This document shows positions 8,519-15,994 of a stretch of DNA of 41,857 nt, one piece after another. The notes beneath the pieces were generated by a model that saw only the letters and a program-made list of their open reading frames with translations, had not been told where the DNA came from and searched no databases. Positions within the stretch are counted from its first letter, which is position 1; each line of letters starts with the position of its first letter. The position numbers and the translations under genes are program-made. Source of the DNA: CAYLNK01 sp964384675 (GTDB lineage: Bacteria; Acidobacteriota; Thermoanaerobaculia; UBA5066); contig CAYLNK010000015.1 of NCBI GenBank assembly GCA_964384675.1, positions 1-41,857 of the forward strand, given 5' to 3'.

Positions 8519-8555
8519 AGTGGAGAATTGGTACCTGACCCCCATCGTAGGTCAG
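8519..8555. repeat. REP-like fragment and small hairpin after der
   Basis: The sequence here includes ACCTGACCCC (8533-8542), the same decamer that ends each arm of the perfect palindrome at 33484-33549. CTGACC (8535-8540) and GGTCAG (8550-8555) form a 6-bp stem that overlaps the der stop codon. Preceding bases GTGGAGAATTGGTA resemble the upstream GGAGAATGGTA at 8486-8496, a short direct repeat. I read this as a decayed or partial REP-type element, possibly doubling as a weak transcription stop for der. It could also be chance. Confidence 0.4.
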
Positions 8556-9889
8556 TGGGCCCGCGGACTGTCCTCCGTCGCCTTCACCACGAACCGCAGG
8601 GGCACGCCGTCCAGCTTCCACTGCTCGCGGATGCGGTTCTGCAGGTATCGCTCGAACGAGAAGTGGAGCGGCTCGGAGCGGTCGGCGAAGAGGCGGATCA
8701 GGGGCGGCTCGCTGGCGACCTGGACCGCGTACCGGATCTTCAGGTCGCGCCCCGACTTCGCCCGTGGCGTCTGCGCCTGGAACCAGCGCTGGAGGAGGCG
8801 GTTCAGCTCGCCGGTCGGGATCTTGGTGGCGAAGCGGCGCGCCAGCTCGTCCGCCTCGGCGAGGATCCTCCCCGCCCCGCGACCGGTCGTGGCCGACACC
8901 TGGAGGAACGGCGCGCGGCGCGTGAACGCGAAGCGGTCCTTCACGTCGACACGCAGCGCCTCCGCCCGCTTCCGGTCCTTCTCCACGAGGTCCCACTTGT
9001 TGGCGACCAGGAGGAGCGCGCGACCGGCCGCGTCCGCGTAGCCGGCGATGGTGGCGTCCTGGGCGGTGATCCCCTCGTTGGCGTCGAAGACGACGATCGC
9101 GACGCGCGAGCGCTCGATCGACTTCTTCGCGGCGACGATCGACAGGATCTCCGGGGCGTCGTGCGTCTTCCCCTTGCGGCGGATCCCCGCCGTGTCGACG
9201 AGCAGGTAGTGGCGTCCGTTGCGGGTGAGCGGGACGTCGATGGCGTCGCGGGTGGTGCCGGCGATCTCCGACACCATCACCCGATCGGCCCCGAGGATCC
9301 GGTTCACGAGCGACGACTTACCGACGTTGGGCCGCCCCACGATGGCGATCGCGAGCGGGTTCGGGCGGGTCTCGGGATCGGCGTCGGCCGGCAGGCGGGA
9401 CTCGATCGCCTCGTCCATCTCGAGCGCACCCAGGCCGTGCAGCGCCGAGACGCCGACGACGTCAGGGAAGCCGAGCTCGTGCCCTTCGGACTCGGCCTCG
9501 GCCGAGTCCTTGGTGTCGAGCTTGTTCCAGATGACGATCACGGGCTTGCCGAGCGCGTGGAGCTTCCCGGCGATGCGTCGGTCCTCCGGCAGGAGGCCGG
9601 CGGCTCCGTCGATGACGAAGAGCAGCACGTCGGCATCGGCGACCGTGGCGAGCGCCCGCTCACTGGTCCAGGCGGCGAAGCCCCCGGCGGCGTCGAGGTC
9701 GAGGCCGCCGGTGTCGACGAGGGTGTAGGTCCGCCCGTTGTGCGAGGTGACGTCCATCTCCAGGGCGTCGCGGGTCATGCCCGGACGGTCGTGGACGATC
9801 GCGCGGCGCGCCCCGGCGAGCCGGTTGAAGAGCGCCGACTTGCCGACGTTGGGGCGCCCCACCAGGACGACGCGCGCGCGATCGGACAT
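8552..9889 (-). CDS. der: Ribosome biogenesis GTPase Der (EngA)
   Basis: A 445-residue double GTPase needed for 50S subunit maturation. GTPase domain 1 has GRPNVGKSALF (G1), DRPGMTRD (G2), DTGGLD (G3) and NKLD (G4). Domain 2 has GRPNVGKSSLVN, IAGTTRD, DTAGIRRKGK and NKWDL. A C-terminal KH-like domain (about 355-445: PTGELNRLLQRWFQ, KIRYAVQVASEPP, YLQNRIREQWKLDGVPLRFVV) completes the canonical architecture and the length is normal. Its ATG at 9889 overlaps the rnr stop (TGATG), so rnr-der is a translationally coupled pair, joining RNA degradation or processing with ribosome assembly. Confidence 0.97.
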   Translation of the reverse strand: MSDRARVVLVGRPNVGKSALFNRLAGARRAIVHDRPGMTRDALEMDVTSHNGRTYTLVDTGGLDLDAAGGFAAWTSERALATVADADVLLFVIDGAAGLLPEDRRIAGKLHALGKPVIVIWNKLDTKDSAEAESEGHELGFPDVVGVSALHGLGALEMDEAIESRLPADADPETRPNPLAIAIVGRPNVGKSSLVNRILGADRVMVSEIAGTTRDAIDVPLTRNGRHYLLVDTAGIRRKGKTHDAPEILSIVAAKKSIERSRVAIVVFDANEGITAQDATIAGYADAAGRALLLVANKWDLVEKDRKRAEALRVDVKDRFAFTRRAPFLQVSATTGRGAGRILAEADELARRFATKIPTGELNRLLQRWFQAQTPRAKSGRDLKIRYAVQVASEPPLIRLFADRSEPLHFSFERYLQNRIREQWKLDGVPLRFVVKATEDSPRAH

Positions 9890-12153
9890 CAGCGCCGCCT
9901 CCGCTCGCCGCGCCCGAGCCGGCGCCGCTCGATCGCCTCGACGCGGTTCATGCGGCGGGGCCCGGCGGATTCTCCGATCGGCTTGAAGTTGAGCGCCCGC
10001 TTGTCGAAGTCGGCCTGCACGAGCTGCACCCGGAGGCGATCGCCGAGGCGGTAGATCCGCCCGTGGTTCGCGCCGACGAGGCGGTGCTCCACGTCCTCGA
10101 AGCGGTAGAAATCGTCCTCGAACGCGCTCATCGGGACGAGGCCGTCGACGAAGACGTCGTCGAGGGTGATGAAGAGCCCGAACGAGACGACGGCCGAGAC
10201 GTACGCCTCGAACTCCTCGCCGACGCGCTTGCAGAGGAACGTGAACTTCTTCCACGCGACTGCCTCGCGCTCGGCCGACTCGGCGCGCCGCTCGCGGGAG
10301 CCGCTCTGCGACGCCGCGTCCTCCAGCCACGCCGTCCGGGCCGCGGCCTCGTCGGCGCCCGGCGCGCGCCGGGTCTCGATCCAGGCGCAGAGGGCGCGAT
10401 GGACGAGGAGGTCCGGGTAGCGGCGGATGGGCGAGGTGAAGTGGCAGTAGTACGGGGCCGCCAGGGCGTAGTGGCCGCGGCACTCCGGCGAGTAGAGAGC
10501 CTTCTTCTGGGAGCGGAGCACCAGCTCGGTGACGAAGCGCTCCTCCGGCGTCCCTTCCACGTCGGCGAGGAGCTCCTGGAAGACGGCCGGGGTGATCTCC
10601 TCGGGGTCCTCGGGGAGGTCGTAGCCGAGCGGCGAGAGGACCACGCGCAGGTCGGAGAGGCGGGTCTCGTCCGGCTTGTCGTGGACGCGGTAGACCGCCG
10701 GCGCGGGGACGCCGTCGAGGTGCTTGGCCACCGCCTCGTTGGCCGCGATCATCAGGTCCTCGATCAGCCGGTGCGCCTCGTTGCGCACCGCCGTCACGAT
10801 GGAGACGACGTCGCCCGTCTCGCCGAGGAGGACGTCGGCGCTCGGGAGGTCGAAGTCGAGGGAGCCGCGCGCGTCGCGCCGCTCCCGGATGAGGCGGCCC
10901 GCCTTGCGGGCGACCGCGAGCATCCCGGCCACGTCCTCGCCGATGCCGAGCACCTCCGGCTTCGCGCCGTCGAAGAGCGCGGCGACCATCGTGTACGTCA
11001 GGCGCCGCCGGGAGCGGATGAGGCTGCGGTGGAAGTCCGCCTTCACCGTCTCGCCGTGCCGGTCGATGGTGAGGATCGCCGAGACGGTGCGCCGCTCCTC
11101 GTCCGGGCGGAGCGAGCAGAGGTCGTTCGAGAGACGCTCGGGGAGCATGGCGATGGCGCGGTCGGGGAAGTAGACCGACGTTCCCCTCTCGTACGCCTCC
11201 GCGTCGAGGAGCGTCCCCTCGCGGACGTAGTGCGAGACGTCGGCGATGTGGACGCCGACCCGGAACCCGCCGTCCGGCAGCTCCTCGGCCTCGATGGCGT
11301 CGTCGAAGTCGCGGGCGGTCTCGCCGTCGATGGTGACGATCACCCGGTCCGTGAAGTCCGAGCGCGTGGCCCGCTCCTCGGGCGACACGGCCCCGTCCGC
11401 GGCGGCCGCCTCGGCGAGCACGGCCTCCGGGTGGGCGCGCGGGATCTTCCACTTCCGGGCCACGACCTCGACGTCGACGCCCGGATCACCCTCGAAGCCG
11501 ATCAGCTCGGTGACCTCGGCGGTGGCCGCGCGCTGCTCGTCTGGATACGAGAGGAGCCGGGTCTCGACGTAGATACCGGTCGGAGCCTCGAGGTCGTAGC
11601 CGTCCGGGATGCGGATCAGGGCGTCGACCTTCCGGTCGAACGGCACGAGCACCGTTCCGTCGGGGCCCCGCGCGATCCGGCCGACGATCGTCTCGTGCCG
11701 GCGGACCAGGATCCGGACGACCTGGCCCAGCTCACGGGGCGGCGGTCCGCCCCGGCCCGGACCTCGCCCGCGGCCGCGCTCGGGAGCGCGACCCCGCGCC
11801 GGCTTCTTCGGCTTCTCGACGCGCACGAGGACGAAATCGCCGTCCATGGAGCCGCCCAGCGCCCCCTTCTGGATCGGGAGGTCGGGGACGCCCCTCTCGC
11901 CGGAGAGGAGCCAGGCGCGCCCCTCGCCGCGGATGGCGAGGAAGCCGGCCAGGAAGTCGGTGTTCTCGAGCAGGGAGAGCTTCTCGCCGCGCACGCGGAC
12001 GAGCTCCCCCTTCCGCTCGAGCTCGCCGACGACAGCCGCCAGCTCGTCGTGGGCGGCCGGGTCGGCGTCGGGCAGCACGGCCTTCGAGAGGTCGGAAAGG
12101 GAAAGGATGCGCGATCCGCGAGGCCGGAGCGCCTCGAGGATCCGTGTCTTCAT
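9889..12153 (-). CDS. rnr: Ribonuclease R
   Basis: A 754-residue 3'-5' exoribonuclease of the RNase II family. There is an N-terminal helix-turn-helix (about 1-65), OB/cold-shock domains and an Arg/Gly-rich basic stretch (about 120-140, KKPARGRAPERGRGRGPGRGG). The RNB catalytic domain has TIDGETARDFDDAIEAEEL, where the Asp residues bind Mg2+, then VGVHIADVSHYVREGT and the HFTSPIRRYPDLLVHR motif. An S1 domain sits near the C-terminus (GEEFEAYVSAVVSFGLFITLDDVFVDGLVPMS), with a short basic tail. I chose ATG 12153; a GTG at 12168 in frame is possible. The frame stays open upstream into the tRNA gene, which is spurious. The RG stretch between the OB domains is not typical of E. coli RNase R and may be an RNA-contacting insertion. 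Confidence 0.95.
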   Translation of the reverse strand: MKTRILEALRPRGSRILSLSDLSKAVLPDADPAAHDELAAVVGELERKGELVRVRGEKLSLLENTDFLAGFLAIRGEGRAWLLSGERGVPDLPIQKGALGGSMDGDFVLVRVEKPKKPARGRAPERGRGRGPGRGGPPPRELGQVVRILVRRHETIVGRIARGPDGTVLVPFDRKVDALIRIPDGYDLEAPTGIYVETRLLSYPDEQRAATAEVTELIGFEGDPGVDVEVVARKWKIPRAHPEAVLAEAAAADGAVSPEERATRSDFTDRVIVTIDGETARDFDDAIEAEELPDGGFRVGVHIADVSHYVREGTLLDAEAYERGTSVYFPDRAIAMLPERLSNDLCSLRPDEERRTVSAILTIDRHGETVKADFHRSLIRSRRRLTYTMVAALFDGAKPEVLGIGEDVAGMLAVARKAGRLIRERRDARGSLDFDLPSADVLLGETGDVVSIVTAVRNEAHRLIEDLMIAANEAVAKHLDGVPAPAVYRVHDKPDETRLSDLRVVLSPLGYDLPEDPEEITPAVFQELLADVEGTPEERFVTELVLRSQKKALYSPECRGHYALAAPYYCHFTSPIRRYPDLLVHRALCAWIETRRAPGADEAAARTAWLEDAASQSGSRERRAESAEREAVAWKKFTFLCKRVGEEFEAYVSAVVSFGLFITLDDVFVDGLVPMSAFEDDFYRFEDVEHRLVGANHGRIYRLGDRLRVQLVQADFDKRALNFKPIGESAGPRRMNRVEAIERRRLGRGERRRR

Positions 12154-12177
12154 TTCTCGTCTGTTCACGTGAGTGCG

Positions 12178-12203
12178 GGCCGGCCCCTCAGGAGGGCCAG
12201 GCC
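12178..12203. other. Hairpin between tRNA-Leu and rnr
   Basis: GGCCGGCCCCTC and GAGGGCCAGGCC can pair with one mismatch and one bulge, giving a strong GC stem with a short loop. It lies downstream of tRNA-Leu and upstream of rnr on the minus strand. There is no U tract, so it may be a processing or stability structure rather than an intrinsic terminator. The remaining 12204-12259 has a second weaker GC-rich inverted repeat (GGCGGCC/GGCCGCC). Confidence 0.35.
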
Positions 12204-12259
12204 ACGTCTTTCTTCCTGCTTGTCGGCGGCCGCGCCCGCGTCGGGGGCCGCCGGGATCA

Positions 12260-12348
12260 TGGTGCGAAAGGGGGGACTCGAACCCCCACGGCTTGTAACA
12301 GCCACAAGGTCCTGAGCCTTGCGCGTCTACCAATTCCGCCACTTTCGC
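12260..12348 (-). tRNA. tRNA-Leu(CAG)
   Basis: A complete 89-nt tRNA on the minus strand including an encoded CCA. The acceptor stem GCGAAAG pairs with CTTTCGC, followed by discriminator A and CCA. The D arm contains GGCGGAATTGGTAGACGC. The anticodon stem-loop GCAAGG-CTCAGGA-CCTTG has anticodon CAG. A long class II variable arm (GTGGCTGTTACAAGCCGT) and a T arm GGGGGTTCGAGTCCCCC complete it. The long variable arm, A73 and CAG identify leucine. Confidence 0.97.
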
Positions 12349-12359
12349 GCGGACGACGG

Positions 12360-12388
12360 AGGATAAAGGGGTCGTTCGGGTTCGTCAA
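12360..12388 (-). promoter_or_regulatory. Sigma70-type promoter of tRNA-Leu
   Basis: On the minus strand, TTGACG (12388-12383) and TATCCT (12365-12360) are separated by exactly 17 nt. They match TTGACA and TATAAT in 5 of 6 and 4 of 6 positions. The predicted start falls about 5 nt before the mature tRNA 5' end at 12348, the expected geometry for a stable-RNA gene. Confidence 0.72.
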
Positions 12389-12390
12389 CT

Positions 12391-12416
12391 GAGCCGGCGG
12401 GGTGGCCCGGGGGCTC
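12391..12416 (-). terminator. Possible stem-loop terminator of the STAS operon
   Basis: In the minus-strand RNA, GAGCC-CC-CGGG-CCAC-CCCG-CC-GGCTC forms two stacked stems (5 and 4 bp) around a 2x2 internal loop and a tetraloop. It overlaps the STAS gene stop codon. No U run follows, and the tRNA-Leu -35 box begins only 3 nt beyond. It could end the long minus-strand operon weakly, or only protect its 3' end. Confidence 0.35.
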
Positions 12417-12756
12417 ACCCCTCGAGGTACGTGAGCCCGGCCTCGTCGTCCGCGAAGATCCGGATCAGCGTGTCGAGCCGGGTCAGCTTGAGGAGGGTGA
12501 CGATCTTGTCCTTGGGCCTGACGATCACCATCCGCCGGCGCCTCTCCTCGAAGCGCTGCAGGTAGCCGATCAGCTCGCCGAGCCCCGTCGAGTCGATCTG
12601 GTCGATCTTCTCGAAGTCCAGGAGCACCGGGCCCTCTTCCTGCTCGAGGACCTTCTCGAGGAAGTCCGAGAACTGCTGGGCGCTCTCCCCCAGCTTCACG
12701 ACGCCCTGCAGGCGGACGATGGTGGTGCTTCCGCGCCTCTCGCGGACGATGGTCAT
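12415..12756 (-). CDS. STAS-domain protein (anti-sigma factor antagonist type)
   Basis: A 113-residue single STAS domain: MTIVRERRGSTTIVRLQGVVKL, then VLLDFEKIDQIDSTGLGELIGYLQRFEERRRRMVIVRPKDKIVTLLKLTRLDTLIRIFADDEAGL. The D-S-T-G-L motif contains the serine that partner-switching kinases phosphorylate (SpoIIAA/RsbV-like). Its ATG overlaps the preceding REC-PilZ gene by 4 nt, and it is the last gene of the eight-gene operon. No cognate RsbW-type kinase or PP2C phosphatase is in the window, so the partners are unknown. A role as scaffold or partner-switch output for the REC-PilZ protein is an inference from coupling. Confidence 0.9.
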   Translation of the reverse strand: MTIVRERRGSTTIVRLQGVVKLGESAQQFSDFLEKVLEQEEGPVLLDFEKIDQIDSTGLGELIGYLQRFEERRRRMVIVRPKDKIVTLLKLTRLDTLIRIFADDEAGLTYLEG

Positions 12757-13472
12757 GCCGCGCTCCCGCTCGCGGACTGCTCCCGGCGCGCGATGAAGCG
12801 CTCGATCCGCTTCCGGTCGTGCTCGTTCACCTCGAGGAAGCGGATCCCGAACGCCGGATGGAAGAGGTCCAGCTCCAGGGCACGGCGGATGACCCGCCCG
12901 GTGGAGCGGATCGACTCGGCGTCGTCCGGCAGGAAGAACTCCATCTCCACCGAGCGGCCGATCCCGAGGAGGCTCTCGATCTCGACCAGGATCCCGTTGA
13001 TGGAGATGTTCAGGGTCTTCCCCAGGATGGTCTGGCCGTCGGGACGCCCTTCTCTCACGCGCACCAGCGTGTTCATCTCTCGGCGCGCGGGGATCACGGT
13101 CAGGCGGCGGACCTTGTCGAGCAGCTCGTCCTCGGGGAACGGCGCCAGCATGAAGTCGTTGATGCCGGCGACCAGGCACTCCTCGAGGTGCTGCTCGCCG
13201 GCGGCGACCACGAGCATCAGGGAGACCGGCCGCCAGAACGGGTTCTCACGGAGGTGCCGGCAGAGGGCGACCCCTCCGTCCAGCCCGAACGCCTCGTCGA
13301 CGATGACGAGGTCGGGGGGTCTTCCCGCCGCGAAGGCCTCGAGCACCTCGAGGACCTCGACCGAGGCGATGTCGAACCCGGCCCGCTCGAGCGCCGCCGC
13401 GGCTCCCCGCAGGAGGCCGTTCGGCGCGCCGGCCAGGACCACCCGCTTCTCCGTGAGGGGCTCCTTGTTCAT
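12753..13472 (-). CDS. Degenerate receiver-PilZ two-domain protein
   Basis: A 239-residue protein. Residues 9-125 fold as a receiver by pattern (KRVVLAGAPNGLLRGAAAALERAGF, PDLVIVDEAFG, VSLMLVVAAGEQ, AGINDFMLAPFPEDELLDKV) and 126-230 as a PilZ domain. The receiver is degenerate. The acidic pair is replaced by Ala14-Gly15, the Thr/Ser position by Ala90-Ala91, and the conserved Lys by Ala110, leaving only Asp59, so normal phosphorylation is doubtful. In PilZ, the second motif N155-x-S-x-x-G160 matches the (D/N)xSxxG rule, but the arginine motif is imperfect (R130-R-E-M-N134), so c-di-GMP binding is uncertain. It overlaps both neighbours by 4 nt, so it is made together with the STAS protein and the acyl enzymes. 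Confidence 0.87.
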   Translation of the reverse strand: MNKEPLTEKRVVLAGAPNGLLRGAAAALERAGFDIASVEVLEVLEAFAAGRPPDLVIVDEAFGLDGGVALCRHLRENPFWRPVSLMLVVAAGEQHLEECLVAGINDFMLAPFPEDELLDKVRRLTVIPARREMNTLVRVREGRPDGQTILGKTLNISINGILVEIESLLGIGRSVEMEFFLPDDAESIRSTGRVIRRALELDLFHPAFGIRFLEVNEHDRKRIERFIARREQSASGSAA

Positions 13473-13948
13473 GGCGCGCCTCCGGTACCGCAGGCCGTTC
13501 CGCGGCCGAGGGGAAGGTCTGGAAACCCGCCCGACGGGCTTCCAGCTTCGGTGCCCGTCCGCACGGTGAGGGCTCCCGTCGCGACGAGGCGCCCGCCGTC
13601 GTCCGAAACGCGCCCTTCGAACTTCACGACCGGCCCGAGCCGGGCCGCCATCCTCACGTCGACGTCGAGGACGTCACCCGGCTCCGGGACCCGAGCGACC
13701 TCGAAGTCGGAGAAGCCGGCCAGGAAGCCGGTCTTCCCCAGCTCCGCGTCGCCCCCCTGGAGGAGGAGCGCCGCCTGTGCCATCAGCTCGAGGAGGGTCA
13801 GGGGTGGAAGGCCGCTCGTCTCCATGCGGCGCTGGTTCGCCGTGAGAACGGCCCGGACCCGTCCCGACGCCGGACCCGTGCGCGTCAGCACCCGGTCCGC
13901 GAATCGGAACGGGTAGACGTGGGGCAGGGCCTCGGGCGGCTGACTCAT
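13469..13948 (-). CDS. FabZ-like hotdog protein lacking the catalytic His
   Basis: A 159-residue protein resembling 3-hydroxyacyl-ACP dehydratases: LPHVYPFRFADRVL (compare 'LPHRYPFLLVDRV'), a central helix LPPLTLLELMAQAALLL with Glu54, and later GFSDFEVARVPEPGDVLDVDV. In FabZ the helix is preceded by G-H-F-P with the catalytic histidine. Here that position reads NQRRMETSGLPP with no histidine, so the usual dehydration chemistry is doubtful. It may bind an acyl-ACP or act as a thioesterase-like or structural subunit. The C-terminal 25 residues are Gly/Pro rich. It lies between the ACP gene (10 nt upstream) and the REC-PilZ gene (4-nt overlap). Confidence 0.82.
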   Translation of the reverse strand: MSQPPEALPHVYPFRFADRVLTRTGPASGRVRAVLTANQRRMETSGLPPLTLLELMAQAALLLQGGDAELGKTGFLAGFSDFEVARVPEPGDVLDVDVRMAARLGPVVKFEGRVSDDGGRLVATGALTVRTGTEAGSPSGGFPDLPLGRGTACGTGGAP

Positions 13949-13958
13949 CGCGAGCCGT

Positions 13959-14228
13959 TCAGGCCGCCTTCGACCGGATGAAGTCGCAGAGGGCGTCGAC
14001 CGAGGCGAACGCCTGGACCCCGACCTCCTCGTCCTGCACCTTGATCCCGAACTCCTTCTCGACGCCCAGCACCAGCTCGAGCGCGTCGATCGAATCGAGT
14101 CCCAGACCATCGGCCGACTCGCCGAACAGGGGCGCCGCGTCCTTGATCTCCGTCGGGTCCATCTCGAGCTTGAGCTGACGGACGATCAGCTCCTTGACCC
14201 GCTGCTTGAGCTCCACACCTTGGTCCAT
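13959..14228 (-). CDS. Acyl carrier protein
   Basis: An 89-residue ACP: VELKQRVKELIVRQLKLEMDPTEIKDAAPLFG, then GLGLDSIDALELVLGVEKEFGIKV. The 4'-phosphopantetheine serine is Ser46 in the D-S-I motif, with I in place of the common L of DSL, which is a frequent variant in secondary acyl carriers. The length and the extra C-terminal helix (FASVDALCDFIRSKAA) suit a dedicated pathway ACP rather than the housekeeping one. There is a 63-nt gap from the ketoreductase gene; the downstream hotdog gene starts 10 nt after it. Confidence 0.93.
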   Translation of the reverse strand: MDQGVELKQRVKELIVRQLKLEMDPTEIKDAAPLFGESADGLGLDSIDALELVLGVEKEFGIKVQDEEVGVQAFASVDALCDFIRSKAA

Positions 14229-14291
14229 TCCCTCTCCCCGAAACGAAGCGCTGACGACGTGAGTATAAGGGGCCGGCTCGCGGCACGCGGC

Positions 14292-15032
14292 TCAGCCGAC
14301 GAGGCCGCCGTCGATGCGAATCGTCTGGCCGGTCAGGTAGGCGGCCCCGTCCGTGCACAGGAACGAGACGCACGGAGCGATGTCCTCGGGCTTGCCGAAG
14401 CGCTTCGCCGGGACCCGCTTCAGGAAGTCCTCGCGTGCCTCGGGAGGCATGAACGAGATCATCTCGGTCTCGATGAACCCCGGCGCGATGGCGTTCACGG
14501 TGACGCCGTAGGGCCCGACCTCCGACGCGAGGGAGCGGGTGAACGACACGATCGCCCCCTTCGCCGCGGAGTAGTTGGTCTGCCCGCCGCTCCCGACGAG
14601 CGCGGCCAGCGACGTGATGTTGACGACGCGCCCCCACCGGCGCCGCAGCATGTTCCGGACGACGCCCTTGGTGGTCCGGAACGTGCCGCCGACGATGGTC
14701 TCCATCACCAGGTCCCAGCTCGCCTCGGGCATCAGCGCGAAGAGGCCGTTCTTCAGGACGGCCGCGTTGTTGACGAGGACGTCGACCCCCTCCCGCTCCT
14801 CGTCGAGCCGGTCGAGGAGGGCCTTGACCTGCTCCTTCGAGGAGGCGTCGGCCTGGGCGGCCTCGGCGCTTCCGCCGGCGGCCCGGATGGTCTCCACGGC
14901 GGCGGCGGCGCCCGCCTCGTCCGCCCGGTACGTCAAGACCGCGTGGAAGCCGTCTGCCGCGAGGCGCTCCGCGATGGCCCGGCCGATACCACGCGACGCC
15001 CCCGTCACGAGCGCGACCCGCTGGCGGGTCAC
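14292..15032 (-). CDS. 3-oxoacyl-ACP reductase-like SDR (FabG paralogue)
   Basis: A 246-residue short-chain dehydrogenase starting with GTG at 15032, overlapping the acyltransferase stop by 4 nt. It has the NADP-binding TGASRGIG motif (10-17), the NNA motif (88-90), the catalytic S141-Y154-K158 triad (NITSLAALVGSGGQTNYSAAKG), and the PGFIETEM and LTGQTIRIDGG segments. All are standard for FabG-type ketoreductases that reduce beta-ketoacyl-ACP. With an adjacent ACP and acyltransferase it probably acts in the local pathway rather than in housekeeping fatty acid synthesis. Confidence 0.93.
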   Translation of the reverse strand: MTRQRVALVTGASRGIGRAIAERLAADGFHAVLTYRADEAGAAAAVETIRAAGGSAEAAQADASSKEQVKALLDRLDEEREGVDVLVNNAAVLKNGLFALMPEASWDLVMETIVGGTFRTTKGVVRNMLRRRWGRVVNITSLAALVGSGGQTNYSAAKGAIVSFTRSLASEVGPYGVTVNAIAPGFIETEMISFMPPEAREDFLKRVPAKRFGKPEDIAPCVSFLCTDGAAYLTGQTIRIDGGLVG

Positions 15033-15994
15033 GCCCGGGCCTCTTCGCTGGGGGGAGCCCCGCTCGAGAGGAAGGCGGCCGCGAACGAGGCCGCCGACTC
15101 CGGGTCCTCGACACAGCAGCCCTTCGCGCCGCGGAGCGTCCAGCGGAGGAGACGCGTGAGGACGTCGCCGGGTCCGATCTCGACGAACCGCGTCAGGCCC
15201 GCGTCGCCCATGCCCCTGAGGACGGCGTCCCACGACGCCGGGCAGGAGATCTGGCGGACCAGGACGCTCCGGGCGTCCTCGGCCGACGTCACGCGCCCCG
15301 CCAGCATCGGGGCCCAGAGCGCCGTCCGGTGGGGCTCGCGCACGGGGAGGCGGCTGACGAACCGGGCCAGACCCTCGGAGACCGGCGCGAGGCGCGGGGA
15401 GTGCATCGGAAAGCCGAGAGGGAGGAGCTCCGCGCGGAGGGCCACGGCGGCCGCCTTCCTGACGGCGGCCTCGACGGCGTCCGGCTCCCCTGTCACGACG
15501 AACTGCTGGCCCGCGTTGAGGTTCGCGATCGAGAGGTCGGCCGGGTCGGGCGTCACCTCGCGGAGGATCGACTCGAGCGCGTCGCGCGACAGTCCGATGA
15601 CGTAGCCCATCCGCCCGGCGGGGGACGCCGCCGCGAGGAGCCGCTCCGCCTCGAGCAGCACGTCCAGAGCCTCCCAGCGCTCCAGGACCCCCGCCGCCGC
15701 GAAGGCGGCGTACGTTCCGAGGCTGTAGCCGGCCACGGCCGCGGGGCGCAGGCCGTGCTCGCGCGCCAGGACGTCCAGCGCCGCCAGGGAGACCGCGAAG
15801 ACCCCCACCTGCGCCGGGAGGTTGTCGTGCAACGTCGGCGCGCCCTCGGCGAAGAACGTGGCGCCGAGGTCCACACCGGAGCGGCGCGAGGCGCCGTCGA
15901 GGAGATCGGCCGCGTACGGGAAGCGGGCCGCGAGCGCCTCGCCCATCCCCGCCTTCTCCGAGAGCTGCCCGGGAAAGAGACCGGCGAAGCGCAT
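15029..15994 (-). CDS. Malonyl/acyl-CoA:ACP transacylase (FabD-like)
   Basis: A 321-residue acyltransferase: FPGQLSEKAGMG (Gln10 near the active site), nucleophile Ser91 in GYSLG, Arg118 within EAERLL, catalytic His198 in PMHSPRL, and the terminal EIGPGDVLTRLLRW. The order and spacing match malonyl-CoA:ACP transacylases and polyketide AT domains. The nucleophile motif is GYSLG rather than FabD's GHSLG: the residue before Ser is Tyr instead of His, a change that may alter substrate choice. It starts at ATG 15994, overlapping the deacetylase stop (TGATG). A longer upstream frame is unsupported. Confidence 0.9.
   Translation of the reverse strand: MRFAGLFPGQLSEKAGMGEALAARFPYAADLLDGASRRSGVDLGATFFAEGAPTLHDNLPAQVGVFAVSLAALDVLAREHGLRPAAVAGYSLGTYAAFAAAGVLERWEALDVLLEAERLLAAASPAGRMGYVIGLSRDALESILREVTPDPADLSIANLNAGQQFVVTGEPDAVEAAVRKAAAVALRAELLPLGFPMHSPRLAPVSEGLARFVSRLPVREPHRTALWAPMLAGRVTSAEDARSVLVRQISCPASWDAVLRGMGDAGLTRFVEIGPGDVLTRLLRWTLRGAKGCCVEDPESAASFAAAFLSSGAPPSEEARA

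Noticed and set aside
8552..11452. A 966-codon frame containing Der with a 520-residue Arg-rich N-terminal extension
   Set aside because: The extension is an out-of-frame reading of rnr; Der starts at ATG 9889 in MSDRARVVLVGRPNVGKS.
12178..12259. Intrinsic terminator for tRNA-Leu
   Set aside because: GC hairpins are present but no U tract follows; kept only as a hairpin.
9889..12342. An 817-residue version of RNase R that begins inside tRNA-Leu (MAELVDAQGSG...)
   Set aside because: The start of that frame is the familiar tRNA-Leu translation artefact; the RNase R family begins near the ATG at 12153.
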